From Buttiauxella sp049686335 (GTDB lineage Bacteria > Pseudomonadota > Gammaproteobacteria > Enterobacterales > Enterobacteriaceae): a DNA stretch of 64,000 nt. A program made the translations under genes and the position numbers. Below the pieces are notes generated by a model. It saw nothing but the letters and a program-made list of their open reading frames with translations, did no database searches and was not told the origin of the DNA. The stretch lies in contig NZ_JBAVHX010000009.1 of NCBI RefSeq assembly GCF_049686335.1, positions 124,001 through 188,000 of the forward strand. The letters are read 5' to 3'. Shown here in pieces: positions 28,732 to 36,727 of this stretch. The first letter of the stretch is position 1. Every line of letters begins with the position of its first letter.

Positions 28732-29340
28732 CTAGACTTCGATAGACTCAGAGATCTCCAACGCATCATCGACTTCAATACCGAGATAACGCACTGTGCT
28801 TTCCAGTTTCTTATGACTCAACAGAAGTTGGATCACCCGGAGATTCTTGGTCTTCTTGTATATCAGGAAAGGTTTTGTTCTTCTCATGGAATGAGTGCTG
28901 TACAGCGAATCTTCGAGTCCAAGTTTTTCTACCCATCCATGAAAAATACGGTTGTATTGCCGGGTTGAAATGTGTTGGCAGGAACCGACCCGAGATTGGA
29001 ACAAGTAGTCTTTGCTGTGCAGATTGTCCCGCTTTATAAGCGCTGCCACTGCTTCTCTTGTCCCTTTGGTTATCTCAAACTGGACAGGGCTGCCGGTTTT
29101 CTGTTGTAACACCGTTGCTCTGCTTGAAACAGAATTGCCATGTGCAACATCTGATACTTTGAGTTTTACCAAATCACAGCCCCGAAGTTTACTGTCTAAA
29201 GCCATGTTGAACAGGGCTAGATCGCGCGTTTTGCCTTCCAGTTCAAGTCTGATTCGAATCCCCCAGATATGAGATATCTGAAGCGGTCTTTTTTGTCCGA
29301 TGATACGATTTTTGTTCCACGGTGACGTGACCTCCTGCAA
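28732..29340 (-). CDS. Short tyrosine recombinase/integrase
   Basis: 202-residue catalytic-domain tyrosine recombinase. Active-site residues are visible: Arg in SKLRGCDLVKL, Lys in LQQKTG, HSMRR, LLSHKK, and Tyr in VRYLGIE near the C-terminus. It lacks the usual N-terminal SAM-like domain. Similar short recombinases accompany resistance genes on mobile elements. It may have assembled or moved the neighbouring cargo; its recombination site is not known. Confidence 0.82.
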   Translation of the reverse strand: MQEVTSPWNKNRIIGQKRPLQISHIWGIRIRLELEGKTRDLALFNMALDSKLRGCDLVKLKVSDVAHGNSVSSRATVLQQKTGSPVQFEITKGTREAVAALIKRDNLHSKDYLFQSRVGSCQHISTRQYNRIFHGWVEKLGLEDSLYSTHSMRRTKPFLIYKKTKNLRVIQLLLSHKKLESTVRYLGIEVDDALEISESIEV

Positions 29341-29514
29341 TGTAGAAGATTTAAGTATGACTGTCCCTCATGAGCGAGGAGCGGACACGCCAAGTATTAA
29401 TACTAGCAGTAGCAGTAATACTCTTCTGTTGTCATATCGCTGCGGCATGAATTCCCACAATTCATGGCCCAGTGTGTTTTAATACTGTTGGATTTCATCG
29501 TTCTAGGACAAGTT

Positions 29515-30015
29515 ATGCTAATCATCTTCAGTGGTTTGCCTGGAAGCGGGAAAAGCACTATCGCTCAGGCTTTGACAATACAGTTAAATGCTCTTTACTT
29601 GCGAATCGACACGATTGAGCAGGCCATACTTAAAGCCGAAGAAGATGGCCGTGAAATGGGGCCTACTGGTTATTTTGTCGCTTACTCACTCGCCAGAGAA
29701 AATCTGCTATTAGGAGCAACAGTAATCACTGACTCAGTGAACCCACTGGCGTTAACCCGTGATGCCTATCGAGAAATAGCTTTATCGGCAAGAACCGATT
29801 TTTTAGAAATTGAGATCGTATGTTCCGATATGATTGAGCATCGTAAACGAGTGGAAACAAGGGTGTCAGAAGTCGAGGGGTTAACCCTGCCAGATTGGAA
29901 ATATGTTACCGATTTGACTTATGAACCATGGAACAGAGAACACCTCATTTTAGACTCGTACAGTTTATCCAGCGATGAATGTGTATCAAGGATCATCAAA
30001 CTTCTTTCGCGATGA
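29515..30015 (+). CDS. P-loop kinase (AAA/chloramphenicol phosphotransferase-like)
   Basis: 166-residue P-loop protein with Walker A GLPGSGKST (residues 7-15) at the very N-terminus, an RIDTIEQ segment after the first alpha-beta unit, and a TDSVNPL segment. The build fits small-molecule kinases such as chloramphenicol phosphotransferase or gluconate-kinase-like enzymes. ATG 29515 is chosen because the P-loop is then N-terminal and CTAGGACA precedes it. Plus strand, opposite the neighbouring resistance-like genes. Substrate unknown. Confidence 0.7.
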   Translation: MLIIFSGLPGSGKSTIAQALTIQLNALYLRIDTIEQAILKAEEDGREMGPTGYFVAYSLARENLLLGATVITDSVNPLALTRDAYREIALSARTDFLEIEIVCSDMIEHRKRVETRVSEVEGLTLPDWKYVTDLTYEPWNREHLILDSYSLSSDECVSRIIKLLSR

Positions 30016-30184
30016 CTTGGTCTTGAGAGGCTCCCCAACAATTATTATGGTGGGTAGTTAGCAATGTCCGCTTTTGGCATCAGCAGACGATCATATCCAG
30101 GAAGTGTCTGAACGAATTAATCTCATAACAGATCTCGGAAAAAATCCATTTTTCTAAATTATTTTAGATAGATATTATTTCCAT

Positions 30185-30234
30185 GCATCCTCCCGCATCC
30201 TCCCGCATCCTCCCGCATCCTCCCGCATCCTCAC
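30185..30234. repeat. 10-bp tandem repeat, five copies
   Basis: Four perfect copies of GCATCCTCCC and a fifth ending in TCAC. It shares the GCATCC core with the array at 12483-12534. The last copy provides the left arm of a terminator hairpin. Confidence 0.92.
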
Positions 30235-30256
30235 TGGATTGCGGGATTTTTTATTT
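30221..30256 (+). terminator. Terminator using the last tandem-repeat unit
   Basis: TCCCGCA (30221-30227) pairs with TGCGGGA (30240-30246), with extra TCC/GGA pairing inside, followed by a T-rich run. It lies before yfjY and would stop transcription arriving from the cargo. Confidence 0.7.
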
Positions 30257-30413
30257 TTAAAACTGTGATTGGGTATGAACCACTGGGTCATTATTGGCTT
30301 CGTTTCCATGTATTTCGCACTCGTATTGCCATTTGCCAGCTCGAATACAGCCATTACGTCTGCCGTACCGAATCCAGTGCCATCCTTACTACCATTGATT
30401 AAGGAGTTTTGCC

Positions 30414-30893
30414 ATGGAGAAACAACTGACCTTGTTTACGCCAGAACTACCGTTGACCTCACAGCGCACCATTAAACGAGCCCTGAGTCTGCTTGACCAG
30501 CACCTGCGTGAACCGGGTGTGGCATTTACCTCCACGCAGGTGGCCCGCGACTGGCTCAGGCTGAAGATGGGAACCCTTGAGCGGGAAGAGTTTGTCGTGC
30601 TGTATCTCAATAACCAGAACCAGCTGCTTGCCCACGAAGCGCTGTTCAGCGGCACCATCAGTCACACTGAAGTCCATCCCCGCGAAGTAGTGAAACGCGC
30701 CCTGTACTTTAACGCGGCGGCAGTGATTTTTGCCCATAACCACCCTTCCGGGGAGGTTGCCCCGAGCCAGGCAGACAAGGCCATTACCCAGCGACTGGTA
30801 CAGGCGCTGATGCTGGTGGAAATCCGGGTGCCAGACCATCTGATTGTCGGCGGCAGGCAGATATTCTCATTCGCCGAGCATGGTCTTCTTTAA
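30414..30893 (+). CDS. yfjY: RadC-like JAB-domain protein YfjY
   Basis: 159-residue JAB1/MPN-like (RadC) protein of CP4-57-type islands. The zinc motif is AHNHPSGEVAPSQAD (HxH...D) at about residues 104-118, with the catalytic Glu probably in an earlier GTISHTEVHPREV segment. AAGGAG precedes the ATG. It resumes the island backbone after the cargo and leads into the yfjZ/ypjF pair. Molecular function of the family is unsettled. Confidence 0.88.
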   Translation: MEKQLTLFTPELPLTSQRTIKRALSLLDQHLREPGVAFTSTQVARDWLRLKMGTLEREEFVVLYLNNQNQLLAHEALFSGTISHTEVHPREVVKRALYFNAAAVIFAHNHPSGEVAPSQADKAITQRLVQALMLVEIRVPDHLIVGGRQIFSFAEHGLL

Positions 30894-30907
30894 ACAGGTA
30901 TAAAATT

Positions 30908-31243
30908 ATGAATAAAGACGTTATACAAATCTGGGGTCTTAAACGAGATATAACACCGTGTTTTGGAGCACGGCTGGTGCAGGAAGGTCGTCATCTGCAT
31001 TTTCTGGCAGACCGGGCAGGATTTAACGGTTCGTTCAGCGAGATGCAGGCCCGAGATCTGGATGAAGCCTTCCCGCATTTTGTCTCGCATATGGAACTGA
31101 TGCTGCTCTCCGGTGAGCTGAATCCCCGGTGCGCGCACCGGGTCATGCTTTACCGTAACGGACTGACCTGTGAAGCCGATACGTTGGGCAGTCATGGATA
31201 TGTGTATATCGCAATTTATCCCTCAAATCAGGTTAAAGACTAA
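30908..31243 (+). CDS. yfjZ: CbeA/YeeU-family antitoxin YfjZ
   Basis: 111-residue antitoxin of the YeeU/YafW/YfjZ family. Recognisable stretches are WGLKRDITPCFGARLVQEG, LDEAFPHFVSHMELMLLSGELNPR and the C-terminal GYVYIAIYP. In K-12, YeeU (CbeA) protects by stabilising MreB/FtsZ filaments. It starts 15 bp after yfjY and is followed by the toxin gene. Confidence 0.9.
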   Translation: MNKDVIQIWGLKRDITPCFGARLVQEGRHLHFLADRAGFNGSFSEMQARDLDEAFPHFVSHMELMLLSGELNPRCAHRVMLYRNGLTCEADTLGSHGYVYIAIYPSNQVKD

Positions 31244-31311
31244 TCCTCAGCATCATCTCAGCGTTGTAAGCCTTCAAATCTTCCTTTCCTTTATTTTAAG
31301 AGACTCAACAC

Positions 31312-31632
31312 ATGCAAATCTCAACTGTACCGGCCACGTTGCCGGTTTCGTCACGACTGTCACCTGTGCAGGTCTGGCAGCAACTATTAACGTATCTACT
31401 GGAACACCATTACGGCCTCACACTCAACGACACACCATTCCATGATGATGCGGCTATCGAGGAACATATCGAGGCGGGTATCACGCTTGCTGATGCGGTG
31501 AATTTCCTGGTGGAACGCTATGAACTGGTACGCACCGACCGCAAGGGATTCACCTGGCAGGAGCAGACGCCATTCCTGACCGCTACCGATATTATCAGAG
31601 CCAGGCAAGCTACCGGATTAATGAATACATAA
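31312..31632 (+). CDS. ypjF: CbtA/YeeV-family toxin (YpjF-like)
   Basis: 106-residue toxin of the YeeV/YkfI/YpjF family, which inhibits MreB and FtsZ polymerisation. Typical features are LSPVQVWQQLLTYLLEHHYGLTLNDTPF, LADAVNFLVERYELVRTDR and the C-terminal TDIIRARQATGLM. It lies 68 bp after its antitoxin in the usual antitoxin-toxin order. Confidence 0.92.
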   Translation: MQISTVPATLPVSSRLSPVQVWQQLLTYLLEHHYGLTLNDTPFHDDAAIEEHIEAGITLADAVNFLVERYELVRTDRKGFTWQEQTPFLTATDIIRARQATGLMNT

Positions 31633-31698
31633 ATTCTTCGAGCTTCATTCCTGATTTTTACCTCTGCGCTTTCCACCCTTTTTATTCATCGCATAATG

Positions 31699-31725
31699 CG
31701 CCTGCCACTTTCGGCAGGCGTGTTT
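31699..31725 (+). terminator. Hairpin after the toxin gene
   Basis: CGCCTGCC / GGCAGGCG with a 6-base loop, followed by TGTTTGCTTTT. A probable rho-independent terminator between ypjF and the DUF4942 gene. Confidence 0.65.
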
Positions 31726-31745
31726 GCTTTTACGGACGATTAACG

Positions 31746-32582
31746 ATGCAAACAGAACCCGACGTGTTAACAGATCACAACGAACTTATCCTTTCGACCA
31801 ATATTGAACGTGTGGTCACTGGCCGCGATTCCGCACTGAAACAGATTGAACAACTTATTCAGCAGCTTGATGCCATTTCACGGCTAACCTCAGAAATTGG
31901 CGGTGGTACAGCGCAAGACTGGGCGATGAAAGCAGGGCACCGTTACGATAGCTGGATGACCGAAAAGGTAGATAAAGCGCTGCCTGCCGTCACCCGCAAT
32001 ATTGACCGTAGTATCTGGCGAGACTTGATGTTGAAGTCTGGCATGATGGCCTTGATGGATGCTCAGGCCCGTGACCAGTGGCATAAGAACCTGGAGGAGG
32101 GGGAGCTGCCTGCCATCAGCGAGGCGAATATCCTCAGTACTTTTGAGCAGCTACATCTGAACAAAATGGATGTATTTGAACGTGGCATTATCAATGTCTT
32201 CAAAGGGTTGTCGTGGGATTACAAAACCAATAGTCCCTGCAACTTTGGTAAAAAGATCATCGTCACCAATCTGGTGACGCATAACCGCTGGGGATTTAGT
32301 CTGAACTGGGGTTGGCGTAGGGATCAACTGGCGGATCTGGAGCGAATGCTATTTCTGCTGGATGGTAAACCGATACCCGACAATCGTGGCGATGTTACTA
32401 CTCGATTGATGGAGCATATTCGGGACAACCCTTCGAAGGATGTTTACGAAGATGATTTCTTCAGTATCCGTTACTTTCAGAAAGGAACAGCGCACATCAC
32501 TTTTAAGCGGTACGATCTGACAGAAAAGATGAATGATATTGTGGCGAAGCACTATCCGGGGATGCTGGCTAATCCGCGTTAA
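31746..32582 (+). CDS. DUF4942 domain protein
   Basis: 278-residue protein of the DUF4942 family, commonly the gene after the CbtA-type toxin in CP4-like islands. Visible signature parts are RYDSWMTEKVDKALPAVTRNIDRS, FERGIINVFKGLSWDYKTNSP and FGKKIIV. The C-terminus contains FFSIRYFQKGTAHITFKR, also seen in phage and island methyltransferase-associated proteins. Function unknown. It ends about 100 bp before the prophage attL. Confidence 0.85.
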   Translation: MQTEPDVLTDHNELILSTNIERVVTGRDSALKQIEQLIQQLDAISRLTSEIGGGTAQDWAMKAGHRYDSWMTEKVDKALPAVTRNIDRSIWRDLMLKSGMMALMDAQARDQWHKNLEEGELPAISEANILSTFEQLHLNKMDVFERGIINVFKGLSWDYKTNSPCNFGKKIIVTNLVTHNRWGFSLNWGWRRDQLADLERMLFLLDGKPIPDNRGDVTTRLMEHIRDNPSKDVYEDDFFSIRYFQKGTAHITFKRYDLTEKMNDIVAKHYPGMLANPR

Positions 32583-32678
32583 CGTTGATGGGCGTTGAGA
32601 AAATTTACTTACACCAGCCGTTACATAAACTATTTGAATACGTGGTTTTTGGTGAGGGGTTTTGCATAACTCATTGAT

Positions 32679-32729
32679 TTTAAATGGTACGCCCTACAGG
32701 GCTCGAACCTGTGACCTACGGCTTAGAAG
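32679..32729. repeat. attL: 51-bp direct repeat of argU 3' half
   Basis: Identical to 55289-55339. It contains the 3' end, T-loop, variable loop and anticodon-loop part of the tRNA-Arg gene (minus-strand sense), from TTTAAATGG to CTTAGAAG. Divergence begins exactly after this core. The other copy lies in an intact tRNA gene, so this one is the displaced fragment. Confidence 0.95.
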
Positions 32730-32876
32730 TCCACGGAAATAATATCCCATAGCATTACGAATGGTTCCTTGTTATTACCAACTTGATGATAACTAAAGAT
32801 AAAAACATTATGTTTTATCCTGTTTAATTCCATGCTATTCCTTTGCTATGTATACGGCTGTGTAGACGGTGTGACT

Positions 32877-34088
32877 ATGGCATTAACGGATTCGAAGATT
32901 AGAGCGCTAAAAGCGAAAGATAAGGATTACTACGTGTGGCACAACGCCGGAACGCGGGGCGGCGGTGTGTTGGGTATCAGGATTTATCCCTCTGGCTCAA
33001 AGCGGTTTGTATACCAACACTCCGAGGGGGGAAGGCGCAAAATTCTTGTTATAGGGGAGTATCCGAAAATGTCCCTGGCTGACGCCGCGCAGCGGGTGCG
33101 CGAGCTTTCTGCGGCTCCAGACAAAAGCAGCGCAACAAGTCCGGCGGGTGCGACGTTTAAAGAGCTTGTACGCGATTACATTGATAACCAGAAGCAGACG
33201 GGCAAACGTAGCTGGAAGGTTACAGAGAATCGTTTGAATCAGGTGCTAGATAGCCCCCATATAAACCCAGACACCCCCGCAGCAAACATCACAACGCGAA
33301 TGGTTTTTGACGTACTGGCAGACTTTATCCAGCGCGGAGCCGTGGCGGGTTCTGACAAGGTGCGCGGCAACCTTCACGCCCTATTTAATTTCGCCTTATC
33401 TGCTGATCACGACCCAGCAAAGCGAGGCTTTCCGGCACGGTACAACATGCAGTTAAATCCAGTAACGGTAATTCCGAAGCAGACCGGAGGAGGGCGGGCG
33501 CTGGATAGATACCTGTCATGGGGTGAGCTGTATCAGTTTATTGATTCCGTGACCGTCGCGGATATGGCTTGCCCGATGACGCCGCTATATGCCAGAGCGC
33601 TCATGTTATGTATTTACACGGGAGGTCAGAGGCCGTGGGAGATAATCACGCTCAAAAAATCAGATGTGAATGAGAAAGAAAAAACACTCACAATTCGACC
33701 TGAAATATCAAAGACGCTTAATTTTCATGTTGTGCCTTTGATGCCAGAGGCATTGGAAATCATACGTATACAGTTAATTCTGTACCCAGATAGCGAAATG
33801 TTATTCCCTGCCCCTACCGAAGCTGGTCATGTGTTATCTGCGGAGCTTTCAAAGCAGGTAAGAAAATACTGTAAGCGGGAGGAGTTCGCCCCGTTCACCC
33901 CCAGGGATTTGCGTCGAACATTCAAAACGCTGGCGGGTGAGATGGGTATTAATATTGAAATCCGCGACATACTGCAAAACCATAAGCGCCCAGGGGTATC
34001 GGGTAAGCATTATGACCGCTATTACTACTTAAAAGAGAAGCGGGAAGCCCTGGAAGTATGGTGTAGTCGCCTCGTCTCACGTCAATAA
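32877..34088 (+). CDS. int: Prophage tyrosine integrase (P4-family, DUF4102)
   Basis: 403-residue integrase. The N-terminal DUF4102 arm-binding domain starts MALTDSKIRALK; the catalytic domain has Arg in TGGQRPWEI, TPRDLRRT (box II, with Arg in place of His as in many P4-type enzymes), NHKRPG and Tyr in HYDRYYYL. ATG 32877 gives the standard N-terminus. It reads away from attL, 148 bp from the core. It most likely catalysed insertion in argU. Confidence 0.93.
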   Translation: MALTDSKIRALKAKDKDYYVWHNAGTRGGGVLGIRIYPSGSKRFVYQHSEGGRRKILVIGEYPKMSLADAAQRVRELSAAPDKSSATSPAGATFKELVRDYIDNQKQTGKRSWKVTENRLNQVLDSPHINPDTPAANITTRMVFDVLADFIQRGAVAGSDKVRGNLHALFNFALSADHDPAKRGFPARYNMQLNPVTVIPKQTGGGRALDRYLSWGELYQFIDSVTVADMACPMTPLYARALMLCIYTGGQRPWEIITLKKSDVNEKEKTLTIRPEISKTLNFHVVPLMPEALEIIRIQLILYPDSEMLFPAPTEAGHVLSAELSKQVRKYCKREEFAPFTPRDLRRTFKTLAGEMGINIEIRDILQNHKRPGVSGKHYDRYYYLKEKREALEVWCSRLVSRQ

Positions 34089-34186
34089 TTTAGCAATTAG
34101 TGCGGGTGCGGCATTCCGTTTAATTACATCCGTTTCCGCCTGATTCCATCACACAAAACGCCCCTTTTCGCCTCGCCAATATTCTG

Positions 34187-34516
34187 TGTTTACTAAAAAA
34201 GAGCCAAGGATTTGGCTTGCTGCCCGTCTAACTAACTGCGGGTAGAGTCCGCCGAAGCGTTGCCCGTAAGGGATTCGACAAGGAGCGGATAAGGGAACCG
34301 GCTACATGTGGAACGCCGCAGCCGGTAGGCGATACCGCTACGACATGAGAGTGATTGAGTTCGCGGAGTTCTGTCGTAGTTAATGCAGGCCTGGGCAGGG
34401 GTAGAGCAGCCCCGAATTAGATGCAAGTACCGCAAGGGATACTCACCCGAGCGAGCAACATACGGGAACCTTCGACAAGGCTTTTTGTGTGGGGTAGGGG
34501 GGAACTATTCCCCTAC
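34187..34516 (+). ncRNA. Putative structured phage RNA/leader between int and terS
   Basis: A 530-bp gap (34089-34616) holds no credible gene but is rich in perfect stems: GCCAA/TTGGC (34203-34216), CTGCCCG/CGGGTAG (34220-34245), ACCGGCT/AGCCGGT (34297-34326), CTACGACA/TGTCGTAG (34338-34379), GGGG/CCCC (34398-34413) and GTAGGGG/CCCCTAC (34494-34516). A short hairpin CCTT-CGAC-AAGG followed by CTTTTTG (34470-34486) could be its 3' end. It is immediately upstream of the terminase genes. I recognise no known RNA family. That it is an RNA gene is inferred from stem density. Confidence 0.5.
34192..34216 (+). promoter_or_regulatory. Repeated cis-element, copy 1 (upstream of terminase region)
   Basis: ACTAAAAAAG, then a hairpin GCCAA-GGAT-TTGGC. 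The same arrangement recurs at 38759-38787 and 44613-44652. On the minus strand it reads as hairpin plus TCTTTTTTAG, like a terminator, but no minus-strand genes are present in the prophage. Confidence 0.55.
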
Positions 34517-34616
34517 TTCACCGATTTCTTAACCAGGCGGCACTACAACCCGCGCCAACATTAACCCCCAGATAAAAAACAGGACGTTTTTTAATCACAA
34601 CAACGGAACGGCAAGC

Positions 34617-35078
34617 ATGAGCAAGAAGCTCAAAGCGTCGAAAGTGCTACGGTTAACACCGGATGCCGATCTCGACGAGTATGTAGCAAGCGCATTAACC
34701 GCAACGGAAAAGGCAGTCATTGCCAGAATGCGAGCGCTGAAAATTATCAAGCCAGGCCAAAAGGCTGGCGCTCACCATTTCAAAGAGTTAGCCGAAGCGG
34801 AGGTATCCTATGCCAACGCCACCGCAGCAATAAACCAATCCAATGATGTCGCCATTATTCTGGCTAACCGGTCACGTGTTCTGGCTGGGCTAGAGTTGCG
34901 CCTATCCGATCCAAAGCTAAAGGATTCTGCTTACGCGTCACTGGCTAACCTGTGGTTCAAAATCTCAAGCGCTCCACTGACTCGCACATTTGAGGCTGAA
35001 CCGCCAGAAACCGTGGATGATTTGACCGATGACGAACTGGAAGCAATCCGCAAGCAAATACAGCGGGGCGCGGCGTAA
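34617..35078 (+). CDS. Putative terminase small subunit
   Basis: 153 residues, Lys-rich and helical, directly upstream of and overlapping the large terminase gene by the TAATG arrangement. The N-terminal region (about 20-60) could be a DNA-binding helix bundle; the C-terminus is acidic (DDLTDDELEAIRKQI), as expected for a segment that contacts TerL. The call rests on position and size. Confidence 0.6.
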   Translation: MSKKLKASKVLRLTPDADLDEYVASALTATEKAVIARMRALKIIKPGQKAGAHHFKELAEAEVSYANATAAINQSNDVAIILANRSRVLAGLELRLSDPKLKDSAYASLANLWFKISSAPLTRTFEAEPPETVDDLTDDELEAIRKQIQRGAA

Positions 35079-36727
35079 TGGCTCGCACCACGCTAAAGCA
35101 GCGGAACGAAACCAGGGCGCTTGCGCTGGCTGTATGTGATGCCGGATTCGATTGCATGCGCAGGAATGCGAAGCTGATCGCAGCAGCCCAGCGTTACAAC
35201 CGTTTCTACAAGCTTGACAGTTTTCAGCCGCACCAATTCCAGCGCGAGTGGTACTGGTCGGGCACTCACGCCACGCTCCGCTACTTATCCGCAGCAAACC
35301 AGATAGGTAAGACGTTTGGCGCGGCGGTTGAGATGGCCTATCACCTGACGGGCTTATATCCAGATTGGTGGCCTGGTCGCCGCTTCGACGTGACCGAAAA
35401 ACAAGTGATGTGGGCTATGGGTGTAAGCCTGGAATCAACCCGCAAGGTGTTGCAAAACTATCTGATAGGCACTGACAACGCGAAGAAAACAAACGAAATC
35501 GGCAGCGGGTTAATTCCCCGCGAAATGATTCGAATCAACACCGTGATACGTGACGGTGAAACCCTTAAATCGGTATCCATTGAACATGTGGGCGGCGGCT
35601 ATGTTGAACTGTATTTCTATGCAAGCACTCAAGACACAACCACTTTGCACGGCCAGAAAGTTTTATATATTTGGCTTGATGAACAACCCGCTAACGAACT
35701 TGAGTTATCCGGCATCTTTGCGGCACGAACTCTTAACACCGGCGGCATGGTTGCTATCACCGCAACACCCGAAAAGGGAGCTACAGACCTTTGGACACAA
35801 TGCGCGGAAAGTGACAGCCCACACGTCCATTTTCAAACCGCTACCTGGGATGACGCCCCGCACCTGACACCCGAACGCCGCGAGCAAGTGTTAGCGGCAT
35901 TTCCCTACCATGAGCGAGATATGCGTTCAAAAGGGATTCCCGTCGCTGGCGTGGGTGCCGTCTATCCGTTCGCTGACGACGATGTAACTTGCACCCCGTT
36001 TGAGATCCCCGATCACTGGAAGGTATTAGCTGGCCTGGACTATGGCGGTTCGGGCAGAGCTGACCCGTCAATCATTCTTTCGATAGCTCAAAACCCTGAT
36101 ACCGGCACCGCTTACGTGTTTCAAGAATGGTCAAGCATCATGGATCGTGACGTGTACGCCAACGCCCACATGGAGCACTACCTAGCCGCCAAAGTCACCG
36201 GTCAAGCGCCTGACAACTGGGACAGACTGACCAACAACGCAGATTTTGAACCGTTGGGATACCCTGGCATTGTCATGAAGTCGCCCCACGATGGGCGCAA
36301 CGCCATCGGTAACGCGGAAGCCGGAACCAACGCCACGCGAATGGAAACCATGGAGGCACTGGGCGCTAACGTTCACCCGCAGGTATTTGAGATTCCACCC
36401 GACCTGGCACCTATGGCAAAGGTGCGTAACTCGCTCTCCGCATCCATCGGGCTGGTGGTTGAAATGTTCCGCCTGGGGCAATTGAAGATATTCACAACGT
36501 GTACACAAACACTCAAGGAAAGGCGTGGTTATCAATGGGTTAGCAAAGGGCAAAAAACAGTACCAATCGACAAAAACAACCACTTTATGGACGCAATGCG
36601 AATTGCTGCAATCCGCGTAAGGGATGACGGGGAATCAATGGCATCGGCACGAATCAACGTCCGAACCATGCAGAACTACGCAAGGCGAAACGACTACACC
36701 AAAGCAATGGGAGCTTTTTCTAAGTGA
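35078..36727 (+). CDS. Terminase large subunit
   Basis: 549-residue packaging ATPase/nuclease. The ATPase site has Walker A SAANQIGKT (about residues 70-78) and Walker B VLYIWLDEQ. The C-terminal RNase H-like nuclease begins at LAGLDYGGSGRADPS, with later acidic residues near NNHFMDAMR. Its TGA overlaps the portal GTG start. It resembles terminases of P22-like and epsilon15-like podoviruses rather than lambda GpA. Confidence 0.9.
   Translation: MARTTLKQRNETRALALAVCDAGFDCMRRNAKLIAAAQRYNRFYKLDSFQPHQFQREWYWSGTHATLRYLSAANQIGKTFGAAVEMAYHLTGLYPDWWPGRRFDVTEKQVMWAMGVSLESTRKVLQNYLIGTDNAKKTNEIGSGLIPREMIRINTVIRDGETLKSVSIEHVGGGYVELYFYASTQDTTTLHGQKVLYIWLDEQPANELELSGIFAARTLNTGGMVAITATPEKGATDLWTQCAESDSPHVHFQTATWDDAPHLTPERREQVLAAFPYHERDMRSKGIPVAGVGAVYPFADDDVTCTPFEIPDHWKVLAGLDYGGSGRADPSIILSIAQNPDTGTAYVFQEWSSIMDRDVYANAHMEHYLAAKVTGQAPDNWDRLTNNADFEPLGYPGIVMKSPHDGRNAIGNAEAGTNATRMETMEALGANVHPQVFEIPPDLAPMAKVRNSLSASIGLVVEMFRLGQLKIFTTCTQTLKERRGYQWVSKGQKTVPIDKNNHFMDAMRIAAIRVRDDGESMASARINVRTMQNYARRNDYTKAMGAFSK

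Noticed and set aside
25042..30015. Integron gene-cassette array
   Set aside because: Genes such as GNATs suggest it, but I see no integron integrase and no attC with the expected GTTRRRY core; the GTCCGCT hairpins do not fit attC.
30269..30475. 68-codon plus-strand ORF before yfjY
   Set aside because: It overlaps the yfjY start, has no good ribosome site and turns out-of-frame with yfjY at its C-terminus; it is probably the promoter region.
34192..34216. T7-type phage promoter
   Set aside because: The prophage encodes no recognisable single-subunit RNA polymerase, and the motif does not resemble known promoters of that class.
34232..34435. 67-codon minus-strand ORF in the int-terS gap
   Set aside because: Composition is basic and Ser/Arg-rich without a family, and the region is better explained by RNA stems.
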